A stretch of DNA of 16,242 nucleotides from a bacterium (GCA_029559475.1 JAKQBN010000002.1:1-16242), one strand, 5' to 3'. Shown: positions 9,701 through 16,242, counted from the stretch's first letter. Notes: a model not told the origin generated them from the letters alone. A program made the numbers and translations.

Positions 9701-10019
9701 GGATTACGAAGCTATGGGATGGGAGAATATCGATCAGGCCGACTTATGGGAAGAGCAGGACAGAAAGATCGTTTTCATGAACGTTCCGCTTCAGTCGGTT
9801 TTAAAGATCTATACGCTTGCAGGCGACCTTGTAAAAACCATCGGGCATAACGGCAATTCAAGAGTAACCGAAAGATACCAGTACGGCGAATACGGTATTT
9901 CATGGGATCTGATAAACGATAATAATCAGGCTGTTTCATCAGGGATCTATCTTTTCAGCGTTCAGGATGTTGCGGATGACGGTTACGAGCAGATCGGTAA
10001 ATTCGTGATAATTAAATAA
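6750..10019 (+). CDS. Large secreted protein with Fn3-like and FlgD-Ig/T9SS-type C-terminal domain
   Basis: The product has 1089 residues. Residues 1-22 are a signal peptide. An N-terminal block with GLFWLNVTNNGYFGNPDG (from residue 53) leads into a long beta-rich region rich in Trp, Gly and Asp that I cannot assign. It contains acidic loops such as DTDNNGVFE (523-531). A short polyproline linker (754-758) separates it from a fibronectin III-like domain at about 762-850. The last 115 residues look like a FlgD-Ig-like/T9SS sorting domain: VVPNPYRGD (975-983), then LKIYTLAGDLVKTI, WDLINDNN, and SSGIYLFSVQD before IGKFVIIK. In T9SS such tails direct passage across the outer membrane and surface attachment. 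The gene starts 34 bp after the receptor, so co-transcription is likely. Its role is unknown. It could be a surface-layer, adhesin or receptor-partner protein. No catalytic motif was seen. Confidence 0.8.
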   Translation: MKVFKTLTAVLLVAFAFSALGRTAPGNSVPGDKSVTDSKAIRPVQENRVHRAGLFWLNVTNNGYFGNPDGLKDPCTGRPAVSGELPGGSETDFLFVGSLLFGGYLNSGIDSISQGHIFQGPLVTTSYEGWTGEGGTDNMARECWPISFTEDPNGTTLGHMTETSNVEGRISCLFEDVYDPFATAEEQFNVMYTDKFVQKTPYTGMDDYDGREHIPLGVEIRQKSYAWSYDYAQKFVIIDYTLYNKNTESKDIYDFFMGLYLDCDIGMTYGKWTYNHADDLGGFIQKWDKYIDPATGERTTVDLNLAWAADNDGRNYTGQNYYTAMGEPGAGAPLDGATSIATVRVLRNPNPNLRYAFNMYVAQSDDEAIDWGPRWQTGLHADWQYDLTKEQKGYDDTNQDGLHVSSNDGAGQLYGGRTEGRPTGDKGRYMVLSNDEFDYEQYKLRDLYLGRLEDPEYMQGTPYAQADKWQIYTTPENIGQPGTGEITDGTIPNLNDLANGADVKYLLSFGPLGTETRINIATDTDNNGVFENIPNKKVWKFAYGDSLKLTMAFIVNENFHTSLEQDPNYDDDAVVNLEDGLDPELYNKGWYDALYNVVWAERVYDIPMHDTYVKKFGKEMGDGWYGEDIGKDGIFGDIEDDTFCWWNEKEYSGPDGDGSEGNFDLDTLTTSFTDVYGHTATSEDDILPYGREIASQDGKYGITGSSVNGDRDGYGYMVKYDKADGAVPVGTWVRYGFNTGKVDVGDGVPDFTGPPPPPSPKLKISYLNNDVVVEWQSHEFFKKDDGYDAYTGPELFIDPFTRKVDFEGYQVQVSPDDNSQNYVEVFSVDKMNMIYEDVSKLGEYYDAPVNVDTVAAHPADYPPIIAKEGKIWKLINFGDNRDIRLNHSKEGVYTYTAEAATQTITVAAGVQETVNYYKYKFVLHNKLYAKQNYVAVTSSDFGDPKTGTPALKSNPAINGSSVIPTKISGTKDVYVVPNPYRGDADYEAMGWENIDQADLWEEQDRKIVFMNVPLQSVLKIYTLAGDLVKTIGHNGNSRVTERYQYGEYGISWDLINDNNQAVSSGIYLFSVQDVADDGYEQIGKFVIIK

Positions 10020-10036
10020 CAAAACGGAGTAAGGAA

Positions 10037-12169
10037 ATGAAAAAATTATTATTACTATTAGCGATTTCGGCCGTTTCGTTCCAGTTTTTTTCCTGCTCTA
10101 CTGATTATTCCGGTTCAAAGCCTAAAAACCAGGAACCGGTAATTAATGTATATGAGACCAGCGATATTACCAGCAGTAAAAAAACAAAGATACAATGGTA
10201 CGGAAATGATATTGACGGTTCGAAACTGACTTATTTTTACACGGTCACAACCGATACCGTTCTGAACACAAGCAATGTGCTTACGGCAATGCCCCTAGAC
10301 GGTTTAAATAATGAAGGCAAAAATTACTGGACAAGCACAGAAAGAACCTATGCTTACATTTCAATGCCTTACGGAGCTTATCCGAACAACGATACGCCGG
10401 TTCACTGGATAGACAGCCTGTACATTATGACAGGCGAAGACGGACTGCCTGACAGCGCGAATTTCAAAGCCGTCTATTCGAAGTTTTTTGTGATCGGTCA
10501 GGATGAGAACGGCGAGTTTACTTCTGTTTCTCAGAAAATTTTCAGAAGGACTAACAGAATACCGAAGTATCCTATGATTTTCTCAAGTAAACTCGGAATT
10601 AACGGATTTGATCAGTATTGGATGACAGTAGGATCGGATTCCGCGCAGATGGTTCTGAGAGAAGCAACTTCTTTCTGGAAGCCATTCGATTTCAAGTGGA
10701 TGGGAGAGGACCCTGACGGTACAGATGTTGATCTTGAATTCAAATGGCAGCTTTGGGAGAGAAAATTAAAAGGCGGGGACAGCATTATTGTAGTTCAGTC
10801 TGCCGGATGGAGCATAAACAACCTTTCAAGATCTTTCGATGATGAGATATTTGACCACAACCGTCAGGGAAAATATTCATTCAAGGTTTATGTGAGAGAT
10901 GACGCTTTTGAAGAATCAGAAAACCATGCGACAGTGAATTTTGAAGTGTTCGCGCCTCAGTTTGACAAGGGAATACTTTTAATTGACGACACTGAAGCAT
11001 CTCTATATCCTCCTCCTACTGTTCTTTATATGGGAAACCCGGAAGGAACAAAGGTCAGGTCATATTATGAAACACTTCTGCGCTATGCCGGCTATAAGCC
11101 CGAAAATGAAGCTACAGATTCTCTGATGATGTACAGAATTAAAAAATTCAATAAAGGAACTGAATTCATAGGATATGACTACATATATGGAGATGATGAC
11201 GGCAACCCGGCTACCCCCGATGTTATAATAGACTCCACAGCGGTTTATAGAGGAGTTTATGACCCGAGCATCAGAGAATTGACTAAGTACAGGCTTGTGA
11301 TAATAGCTTCGGATGACAGAGCGAATCTTACGGGCGTCGATTTTGCGGGAACTCCTCCATATACAGGATATAATTCATATCTGTCAAATTACCTGGATGT
11401 CGGAGGGAATGTGTTTATTTTGGGCAGCTCGGCATTAATGGGAAAATTATATGCCGCGCCTGATCAATTGCCGATAAATAAATATATTGCTCCTTTCAGA
11501 CAGATATTTGACGCTAATGCTCCTGTAATAGCTACAGTAAGCGCAGGAACCAAAGAGTTTTTTAACAAGTATTTCGGAATCTATTCTATGATTTTTCCTG
11601 AGCAGAAAACTTATTTCACAGAAAACGGTACGCAATTATGTCCTGACCACTACCTTGCTGATAATTATGATTTTATAGGTGCCGGTGTATATGAGCATAT
11701 TACAGACTCAAACATCAAACCTTTAAGAATTGACAGTGCAAAAGTAAATCAGGCATGGTGGGACAGGTTAGCGGGAACCAGGACACAGAAATTAGCTCTG
11801 AAAGATAACGGCTCCGTGTTTACAGGTGTTCCTACATTTGAAGCCTACAAAGGAGAAGTTGTTTACAAATACCAGTCAATTTATGATCTGGCTCATGACG
11901 ACAGTTTTTCTTATGAAATCAATGATAACGACACCCTCATGACGCACTATTTGTGGTGTAAAAATAAATTAACCGGTGAGATTTATTCTCCCGTTACAAG
12001 GCGGTCAGGTACAATAGCTACAAGATATGTATCCCAAGGTGATGTATTCCGAACTGCGTTTTTCTCAATCCCTACATATTTCTTGGACAACTCCGACAAT
12101 CAGGTAAGCGATATGTTCAAATCAATGATTGTATGGTTCGATTTAAACAATGAAGGGGGTAAAAAATGA
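10037..12169 (+). CDS. Outer-membrane lipoprotein with Ig-like domains and a Rossmann/GATase-like domain
   Basis: This is a 710-residue protein with a lipoprotein signal. A hydrophobic stretch ends in FFSC, and Cys20 would be lipidated. The next residue is Ser rather than Asp, compatible with the outer membrane. Two Ig/Fn3-like segments share the pattern W-x-G-x-D-x-D-G: IQWYGNDIDG near residue 52 and FKWMGEDPDG near 218. From about 309 an alternating alpha/beta domain begins with KGILLIDDTEA, continues with YRLVIIASDD (about 418) and GGNVFILG (456-463), and resembles the class I glutamine amidotransferase/DUF4350 fold. The expected G-x-C-x-G nucleophile is absent (GSSALMG), so enzyme activity is doubtful. 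The C-terminal 200 residues are unassigned. The gene starts 17 bp after the previous one, with a GGAGTAAGGAA ribosome-binding site, and its stop overlaps the next start (ATGA). This suggests translational coupling and a shared role at the outer membrane. Confidence 0.78.
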   Translation: MKKLLLLLAISAVSFQFFSCSTDYSGSKPKNQEPVINVYETSDITSSKKTKIQWYGNDIDGSKLTYFYTVTTDTVLNTSNVLTAMPLDGLNNEGKNYWTSTERTYAYISMPYGAYPNNDTPVHWIDSLYIMTGEDGLPDSANFKAVYSKFFVIGQDENGEFTSVSQKIFRRTNRIPKYPMIFSSKLGINGFDQYWMTVGSDSAQMVLREATSFWKPFDFKWMGEDPDGTDVDLEFKWQLWERKLKGGDSIIVVQSAGWSINNLSRSFDDEIFDHNRQGKYSFKVYVRDDAFEESENHATVNFEVFAPQFDKGILLIDDTEASLYPPPTVLYMGNPEGTKVRSYYETLLRYAGYKPENEATDSLMMYRIKKFNKGTEFIGYDYIYGDDDGNPATPDVIIDSTAVYRGVYDPSIRELTKYRLVIIASDDRANLTGVDFAGTPPYTGYNSYLSNYLDVGGNVFILGSSALMGKLYAAPDQLPINKYIAPFRQIFDANAPVIATVSAGTKEFFNKYFGIYSMIFPEQKTYFTENGTQLCPDHYLADNYDFIGAGVYEHITDSNIKPLRIDSAKVNQAWWDRLAGTRTQKLALKDNGSVFTGVPTFEAYKGEVVYKYQSIYDLAHDDSFSYEINDNDTLMTHYLWCKNKLTGEIYSPVTRRSGTIATRYVSQGDVFRTAFFSIPTYFLDNSDNQVSDMFKSMIVWFDLNNEGGKK

Positions 12170-13179
12170 AAAAACTGCTGATCTTATTATCTGTGCTTGC
12201 AGGTATGGCGACATTCACATTCGCACAGGATAAGGCCGGTACCGCCGGCATGACATTCCTTAAGATGGATGTATCGGCAAGAGCAACCGCACTTGGAGGC
12301 TCGTTCATCGGGCTTTCCGATGATGCATCGTGCCTGTATTACAACCCTTCCGGAATGATGAATCTTAAGAACATGGAGTTTATTGCTTCATACAATATGT
12401 ATGCCGCCGATATTCAATATACATTCGCCGGCGGAACCTATCCCGTTCCGCAGCTTAACGGCGCGGCGGGTCTGCAGATAGGTTACCTGACTACCGGAGA
12501 TATGGATGAAACCACACCGTTGTATCCTGCAGGTACCGGAAGAACTTTCAGCGCAAGCGATATGTTCTTAGGACTGAGCTATGCCCAAATGCTGACTCCG
12601 AAATTCTTTGTCGGCGGTACGGTCAAGTTCATCATGGAAGATCTGGCTGACGAAAGCGTTTTTGTTGCTTCTGGCGATGTCGGAACCTTTTATAATACGG
12701 GATGGAAATCATTGATATTCGGTATGTCGATCAGAAACTTCGGATCGAACTTTACTTATATAGATGAAGACACCCCTCTGCCGATGCTTTTCGTTTTCGG
12801 AGCAAGCTATACGGCAATGAACGACGGCGTAAACAAAATGAGCCTTCTTATGGAAGCCGCTCATCCGTCCGACAACTCTGAATACATTACTGTCGGGTGC
12901 GAATATTCATATAACGATATGTTCTTCGCCAGATTCGGAAGAAAGATCGACAACGACGAATACTGGTTCATGAAAGATGACAGCGTTGATTTTCCCGAAA
13001 ATGCGGATATCGAAGATCCGGAGCTTAAGACAGTTGACGGAGGCGTGAACTGGATGGGAACAAGTCTCGGCCTCGGGTTCAAGATGAGCAACATGGGTCT
13101 TAAAGTAGATTACGCATGGAAGCATATGGGAGATCTGGGAATAACCCATATGGTTACGCTCGGTTACACGATAAAATAA
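12166..13179 (+). CDS. PorV/PorQ-family outer-membrane barrel protein
   Basis: The product has 337 residues. Residues 1-20 form a signal peptide ending FTFAQ. The family hallmark follows at 31-64: FLKMDVSARATALGGSF, then LSDDASCLYYNPSGM. The rest is a series of amphipathic beta strands typical of a FadL-like barrel, ending VTLGYTIK. The length fits PorQ-like members better than PorV (about 390 in Porphyromonas). In characterised T9SS, PorV binds the C-terminal signal of cargo leaving the SprA pore and carries it to the attachment complex, while PorQ partners the sortase PorZ. Here it lies in a cluster with two proteins carrying T9SS-type tails, which fits a cargo-handling role (inference). 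It overlaps the lipoprotein gene by 4 bp and uses the ribosome-binding site GGGGG inside the lipoprotein gene's 3' end. Membership of the family is secure, the exact function is not. Confidence 0.88.
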   Translation: MKKLLILLSVLAGMATFTFAQDKAGTAGMTFLKMDVSARATALGGSFIGLSDDASCLYYNPSGMMNLKNMEFIASYNMYAADIQYTFAGGTYPVPQLNGAAGLQIGYLTTGDMDETTPLYPAGTGRTFSASDMFLGLSYAQMLTPKFFVGGTVKFIMEDLADESVFVASGDVGTFYNTGWKSLIFGMSIRNFGSNFTYIDEDTPLPMLFVFGASYTAMNDGVNKMSLLMEAAHPSDNSEYITVGCEYSYNDMFFARFGRKIDNDEYWFMKDDSVDFPENADIEDPELKTVDGGVNWMGTSLGLGFKMSNMGLKVDYAWKHMGDLGITHMVTLGYTIK

Positions 13180-13188
13180 GATCAATAC

Positions 13189-13300
13189 AAAAAGAGGAGA
13201 AGAAATGACCGGCGCTGAAAATTCTTTTTACAAAGCAGCAATCTCTGCCGCGGAATCTAAAACTTCTGATCAATCGGTTGGTTTTTCTTCTCTTTTTTTT
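13189..13300 (+). other. Long imperfect RNA hairpin between the PorV/Q gene and the next gene
   Basis: In RNA, bases 13189-13205 (purine-rich, including the ribosome-binding site GAGGAGAAG) can pair without interruption with 13284-13300 (pyrimidine-rich). This gives 17 pairs, two of them G-U. After a 3-nt bulge (13281-13283), 13206-13212 can pair with 13274-13280, with four of seven pairs being G-U or U-G. A small GCAG/CTGC hairpin lies at 13235-13248. The right arm ends in eight T. It could act as a weak terminator, a transcript-end stabiliser or an attenuator that reduces expression of the fifth gene. The stem is AU-rich, so it is not a classic intrinsic terminator. Confidence 0.4.
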
Positions 13301-13342
13301 AATTTGCATGAATTAAAAAAATATTGTATTTTTCTTTGTTGA
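13205..13342 (+). CDS. Possible 45-codon small ORF (doubtful)
   Basis: An ATG five bases after a good GGAG ribosome-binding site opens a 45-residue frame. It begins MTGAENSFYKAAISAAESK and ends in a TGA at 13340. The second half is translated from the pyrimidine arm of the hairpin and from AT-rich DNA (FFNLHELKKYCIFLC), and does not look like a conserved protein. The ribosome-binding site lies inside the hairpin stem. It may be a small protein, a leader peptide or chance. No homologue is recognised. Confidence 0.2.
   Translation: MTGAENSFYKAAISAAESKTSDQSVGFSSLFFNLHELKKYCIFLC
13304..13332 (+). promoter_or_regulatory. Weak candidate promoter for the last gene of the cluster
   Basis: TTGCAT (13304-13309) and TATTTT (13327-13332) are 17 bp apart and lie about 38 bp upstream of the ATG at 13370. 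Only 3 and 4 of 6 bases match the sigma-70 consensus, in AT-rich sequence. The 190-bp gap, much wider than the others in the cluster, makes a separate promoter reasonable. Confidence 0.25.
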
Positions 13343-13356
13343 AAAAATCAAAATTT

Positions 13357-13365
13357 GAGGAGGAG
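13357..13365 (+). promoter_or_regulatory. Strong ribosome-binding site fixing the start at 13370
   Basis: GAGGAGGAG ends four bases before the ATG at 13370 (six from the AGGAGG core). An in-frame TTG at 13355 lies at the edge of this site and would translate the ribosome-binding site itself, so it is rejected as the start. Confidence 0.75.
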
Positions 13366-13369
13366 CAAA

Positions 13370-15553
13370 ATGTATAAAAAATTAACGCTGATTGTCATCG
13401 GGATAGTTGCGGCTGTTCTTTCGGCAGCCACCGATTTAGATGCGATCACAAGAGAAAAGTTCGCGATGAAAACACCGAACGACACAGGATCATATTCTCC
13501 GAAACTGCCCTACAGCGCGGTAATCGGAAATACTTTCGGTCAGAGTACAAACGGCTACGGATGGATACTTTCAACAACAAGAAAAGTCCAGACCAATCTT
13601 GATCCTACTACTGGAACCATGGTAGGTTCTATATATAGAAAATACGACACTGTAACCGGTTCAGGCACAATCGGCGGAATGACGGGGAATTGGGGTGCTT
13701 CATTCCAGGGCTATGCGCAGACAGTGTACAACACATCAATCTACTCTACGAATCCTGATTTAAAACCCGGAGGAAGGTATCCATACGCGAATGAGTTCAT
13801 AAACGGCTATTTTTTCGCCACTTTCAATGATATGGACCTCGGACCGGTCGGCGCAGGCATATCTACCACTTCTCAGCCGATGTTCACAGTAGCTGACGCC
13901 ACTTTAGGTTATGAACTTGCGATGTGGTCTGAACCAAAAAGAATTGAAGCTACTGAAGGCGGAGCTGTCATTCCTGCGGCATGGACAGGAGAAGGAGATG
14001 TGGTTTATGACCCGGTCACCGGCTATTACTATTGGACGGTAACTTTCGGCGAGACTTTAAATAATACCGACCTGGCTATTAATTCTATTGCTGTAGGAAA
14101 ATCTTTAGATCCGGCAAATCCTGACAGCTGGGTTTGGACTGATTACCATGAGCTTAGGTTCGATGCGACTGATGATACCGTCGGGTCAACCAACATCGGC
14201 GATTTCCATATTGCATATTGCAAAGATATTCAGGGTTATGGTACAGGAAAAGGAATAGCAGTTTCCATGATGCAGGATGTTAATGATTTTGTAACAGTTG
14301 ACGGTACCGATGTAGCTCAGAATTGGAAGCTTTCTTATATGTACACTACCAATTGGGGACTTGACGAGAGTACGGGAGATTTAAAATCCAACTGGATAAA
14401 ACCAGGCGAAGACATGCTTTTTCAGTTAGAGGGAAAAGACATTTTTGACTGGTACGGCGAACAGATACTTGATCTTGATTCTATCGGAATTGACTCTTTA
14501 ACAAACGAGATTATCTGGGATACTCTTGGTGTGGTTACAATGAACGATATTTTTATTCAGACAAGCCTTTCTGCCGTTGCTACAGAAAACAACAACGTTC
14601 ACGTTATGTTAAGAGTATGGCCGGCTTCCCTGGATAATCCCGGATCATATTATACGATGACAGACAGCGGATTCAGGGGAGGATGGTATCATCTCAAAGG
14701 CACTATAACTGATACGGGCGTAACTTGGGGTAAAGCTAAATATGTTGCATCATTCATTGACAATGACATAGGCGAGCATGAATACAAATACTATAATTCA
14801 AACAATATGAGCATCGGTTATGCCGGTACTATTGACGGTGGAAACGAAGTTATTTATATGTCATGGCTGGATAAACCCGCTTCCAGAGCTACTCTCGCGA
14901 CCCAGACAAATCCGCTTTTTGATACAGACAATGTGTACAATGACGACGCGTACTTTGTCACATCCAGCAACGGCGGATTGTATTGGGATATTGCTTCAAC
15001 AAAAGATGTCGAATCTGGCGACCCTGCAAACCCGATCTGGAAAATGTATTTTGGAACTAATCTGACTAAAACAGGTAATCTTCATGAGCAGGGATGGTCA
15101 GTTGCCCAGCACGGAAGTATGAATGGATCCACAATTACAGTTTATGGCGCACACCAGTACTATGATCCAGCTACACCGACAGTTGACCCGATAGACGATT
15201 ACGCATGCTACTTGCAGAATCTGAAAGTTTGGAAGATAACCGGAACTGTCAATCCTTCCGGCATAGAAGCCGAAGAAGTTTCTATGGTAAAAGACTTCAG
15301 ACTTCTGCAGAACTATCCTAACCCGTTCAACCCTTCTACAGAGATCAGATTTGCTCTTGCAAATGACTCTAATGTTAAACTTTCAGTATTCAACACTAAA
15401 GGCGAACTTGTAGCGAATCTCAAAAACGGAGCGATGGCGAAAGGATCTCACGCTGTTACATTCGACGCATCAGCTCTCAACTCGGGAGTTTATTTCTACA
15501 AACTCGACGTTAACGGAATGTCCGAAACCAGAAAAATGGTTCTGACCAAGTAA
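13370..15553 (+). CDS. Secreted protein with canonical T9SS type A C-terminal sorting domain
   Basis: The product has 727 residues. Residues 1-20 form a signal peptide (MYKKLTLIVIGIVAAVLSAA). The large middle region is beta-rich and not assigned. One degenerate Asp-box-like motif, SSNGGLYW (532-539, with Asn in place of Asp), hints at a sialidase-like beta propeller, but one motif is weak evidence. The C-terminal 90 residues form a clear T9SS type A/por sorting domain: FRLLQNYPNPFNPSTEI (NYPNPFNPST at 648-657), VKLSVFNTKGELV, and SGVYFYKLDVNG before TRKMVLTK. Known tails of this kind route proteins through the T9SS to the cell surface or medium. It is the last gene of the cluster, 190 bp after the PorV/Q gene and followed by a strong terminator. 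It is a likely cargo for the neighbouring PorV/Q protein (inference). Function beyond secretion is unknown. Confidence 0.85.
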   Translation: MYKKLTLIVIGIVAAVLSAATDLDAITREKFAMKTPNDTGSYSPKLPYSAVIGNTFGQSTNGYGWILSTTRKVQTNLDPTTGTMVGSIYRKYDTVTGSGTIGGMTGNWGASFQGYAQTVYNTSIYSTNPDLKPGGRYPYANEFINGYFFATFNDMDLGPVGAGISTTSQPMFTVADATLGYELAMWSEPKRIEATEGGAVIPAAWTGEGDVVYDPVTGYYYWTVTFGETLNNTDLAINSIAVGKSLDPANPDSWVWTDYHELRFDATDDTVGSTNIGDFHIAYCKDIQGYGTGKGIAVSMMQDVNDFVTVDGTDVAQNWKLSYMYTTNWGLDESTGDLKSNWIKPGEDMLFQLEGKDIFDWYGEQILDLDSIGIDSLTNEIIWDTLGVVTMNDIFIQTSLSAVATENNNVHVMLRVWPASLDNPGSYYTMTDSGFRGGWYHLKGTITDTGVTWGKAKYVASFIDNDIGEHEYKYYNSNNMSIGYAGTIDGGNEVIYMSWLDKPASRATLATQTNPLFDTDNVYNDDAYFVTSSNGGLYWDIASTKDVESGDPANPIWKMYFGTNLTKTGNLHEQGWSVAQHGSMNGSTITVYGAHQYYDPATPTVDPIDDYACYLQNLKVWKITGTVNPSGIEAEEVSMVKDFRLLQNYPNPFNPSTEIRFALANDSNVKLSVFNTKGELVANLKNGAMAKGSHAVTFDASALNSGVYFYKLDVNGMSETRKMVLTK

Positions 15554-15571
15554 TAACGGTATCAAATTATT

Positions 15572-15599
15572 AAAAGAGCCGCTTTTGCGGCTCTTTTTT
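15572..15599 (+). terminator. Rho-independent terminator closing the cluster
   Basis: AAAAGAGCCGC (15572-15582) and GCGGCTCTTTT (15587-15597) form a perfect 11-bp stem around a TTTT loop, running into T up to 15599. It begins 18 bp after the stop of the T9SS-tailed gene. Confidence 0.95.
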
Positions 15600-15640
15600 A
15601 TTTATATAAAAAGTGTTATATTCCATCAAGTTAATTTTAT

Positions 15641-15645
15641 AAGGA
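15641..15645 (+). promoter_or_regulatory. Ribosome-binding site choosing between two tandem ATG codons
   Basis: AAGGA lies six bases before the ATG at 15652 and only three before the ATG at 15649, which favours the second. No convincing promoter was seen between the terminator and this site. Confidence 0.5.
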
Positions 15646-15651
15646 CGGATG

Positions 15652-16242
15652 ATGAAAATATCATGCACAGTGATCCTGCTTTTATCTGTTATTCTGCTTC
15701 TCGCAGACACGGCCGGCACATCAGACCGGATAAAAAAATATTCCGGCAGAAACAGCGACGGGCTCATTGAACTTTATTCGCAGACCGAGAACGGTGAATA
15801 TATTAAATTCATTCTGGATAATTCATCTCCAAACGATCTGGCTGTCCTTACGCCTGAAATGATAACATCAAATGTCGCGCTTGCATTGAAAACAAAGGAA
15901 TTCAAATATTCATCGCTGTACGGAGAGGACATATTTAAGCATTTCGTTCTTCCGGGCAGGATCACACAGGAACCTTATGAGAACTGGCGGGAAAAGTTCT
16001 ATAAAGAAATATCTCCGCTTGTAAAAGATATTTCCGACATCGAGGAAGCTGCTATAATTGTAAATCTGTGGTGTCTAGAAAAAATGACTTACAAGCCGAC
16101 ACACGGAAAGGATCAGGGACCCCTTACGACGATAAAGAGAGGCTACGGAAGATGCGAGGAGATGATGATCATCTACATGGCTGCCGCGCGAAGCGTGGGG
16201 ATCCCGGTTAGATCGGCCGGAACTTCACTCTGGAACTTCACC
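15652..16242 (+). CDS. Exported transglutaminase-like protein (3' partial)
   Basis: The frame runs off the window after 197 codons. Residues 1-22 look like a signal peptide (MKISCTVILLLSVILLLADTAG). A helical region follows, with the family-typical order NDLAVLTPEMITSNVALAL, a block ending FKHFVLPGRI, and EAAIIVNLWCLEKMTYKPT. Then comes TIKRGYGRCEEMMIIYMAAARSVGIPVR (at about 159-186), the nucleophile region of transglutaminase-like cysteine proteases and cross-linkers. Cys168 is the expected catalytic residue. The His and Asp of the triad should lie just beyond the window. The ATG at 15652 is chosen for its spacing to AAGGA; 15649 would add one Met. It has its own transcription unit after a terminator. 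The role could be peptide cleavage or cross-linking in the periplasm or outside. The substrate is unknown. Confidence 0.85.
   Translation, partial: MKISCTVILLLSVILLLADTAGTSDRIKKYSGRNSDGLIELYSQTENGEYIKFILDNSSPNDLAVLTPEMITSNVALALKTKEFKYSSLYGEDIFKHFVLPGRITQEPYENWREKFYKEISPLVKDISDIEEAAIIVNLWCLEKMTYKPTHGKDQGPLTTIKRGYGRCEEMMIIYMAAARSVGIPVRSAGTSLWNFT

Noticed and set aside
10037-12169. Reading the lipoprotein as a SusD-type partner of the receptor
   Set aside because: SusD proteins are alpha-helical TPR proteins. This one has Ig-like W-x-G-x-D-x-D-G segments and an alpha/beta domain, and it is not directly next to the receptor.
15570-15770. Opposite-strand frames of 60-65 codons over the terminator and the start of the transglutaminase gene
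   Set aside because: They run through a strong terminator hairpin and the signal peptide of a well-supported gene, and their translations show no domain.
1-16242. CRISPR arrays, tRNA or rRNA genes, insertion sequences and prophage genes
   Set aside because: I saw no spaced repeats of CRISPR type, no transposase or integrase motifs, and no structural RNA signatures by reading. A covariance-model scan was not possible here.

Overview
The window looks like a chromosomal segment from an uncultured or little-studied Gram-negative bacterium of the FCB group (Bacteroidota-related phyla such as Ignavibacteriota, Cloacimonadota, Delongbacteria or Marinimicrobia). I cannot fix the phylum from sequence alone. 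The main clues are type IX secretion (T9SS) style C-terminal sorting domains, including the signature NYPNPFNPST, a PorV/PorQ-family outer-membrane protein, and a very large TonB-dependent receptor (TBDR) that begins with a carboxypeptidase-regulatory-like domain. No rRNA, tRNA, CRISPR array or insertion sequence was seen.

Layout. Bases 2-1546 (+) hold the 3' part of a membrane protein that fuses an ABC-2 permease to a CPBP intramembrane metalloprotease. It converges with, and overlaps by 14 bp, a minus-strand gene (1533-2735) for an exported protein with two SH3-like segments and an unrecognised C-terminal half. A 239-bp divergent intergenic region (2736-2974) carries sigma-70-like promoter candidates in both directions, a 15-bp palindrome and a 15-bp tandem repeat.

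From 2975 to 15553 there is a same-strand cluster of five envelope genes: an Oar-like TonB-dependent receptor (2975-6715), a large secreted protein with a FlgD-Ig/T9SS-type C-terminal domain (6750-10019), a lipoprotein with Ig-like domains and a Rossmann-like domain (10037-12169), a PorV/PorQ-family protein (12166-13179), and a second secreted protein with a canonical T9SS type A tail (13370-15553). The first four are tightly packed (gaps of 34 and 17 bp, then a 4-bp ATGA overlap) and are probably one operon. The fifth sits after a 190-bp gap that holds a long predicted RNA hairpin and a weak promoter. A strong intrinsic terminator (15572-15599) closes the cluster. The last gene (15652 to the window edge) encodes the start of an exported transglutaminase-like protein.

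How the genes may work together (inference). Every product of the cluster is exported. In known T9SS, PorV escorts cargo by binding the C-terminal domain. In Myxococcus, the CPD-containing TonB-dependent receptor Oar is needed for secretion of a protease. A receptor, two tailed cargo-like proteins, an outer-membrane lipoprotein and a PorV/PorQ protein side by side suggest a dedicated module for exporting or assembling surface proteins. No substrate or catalytic activity can be assigned from the sequence.
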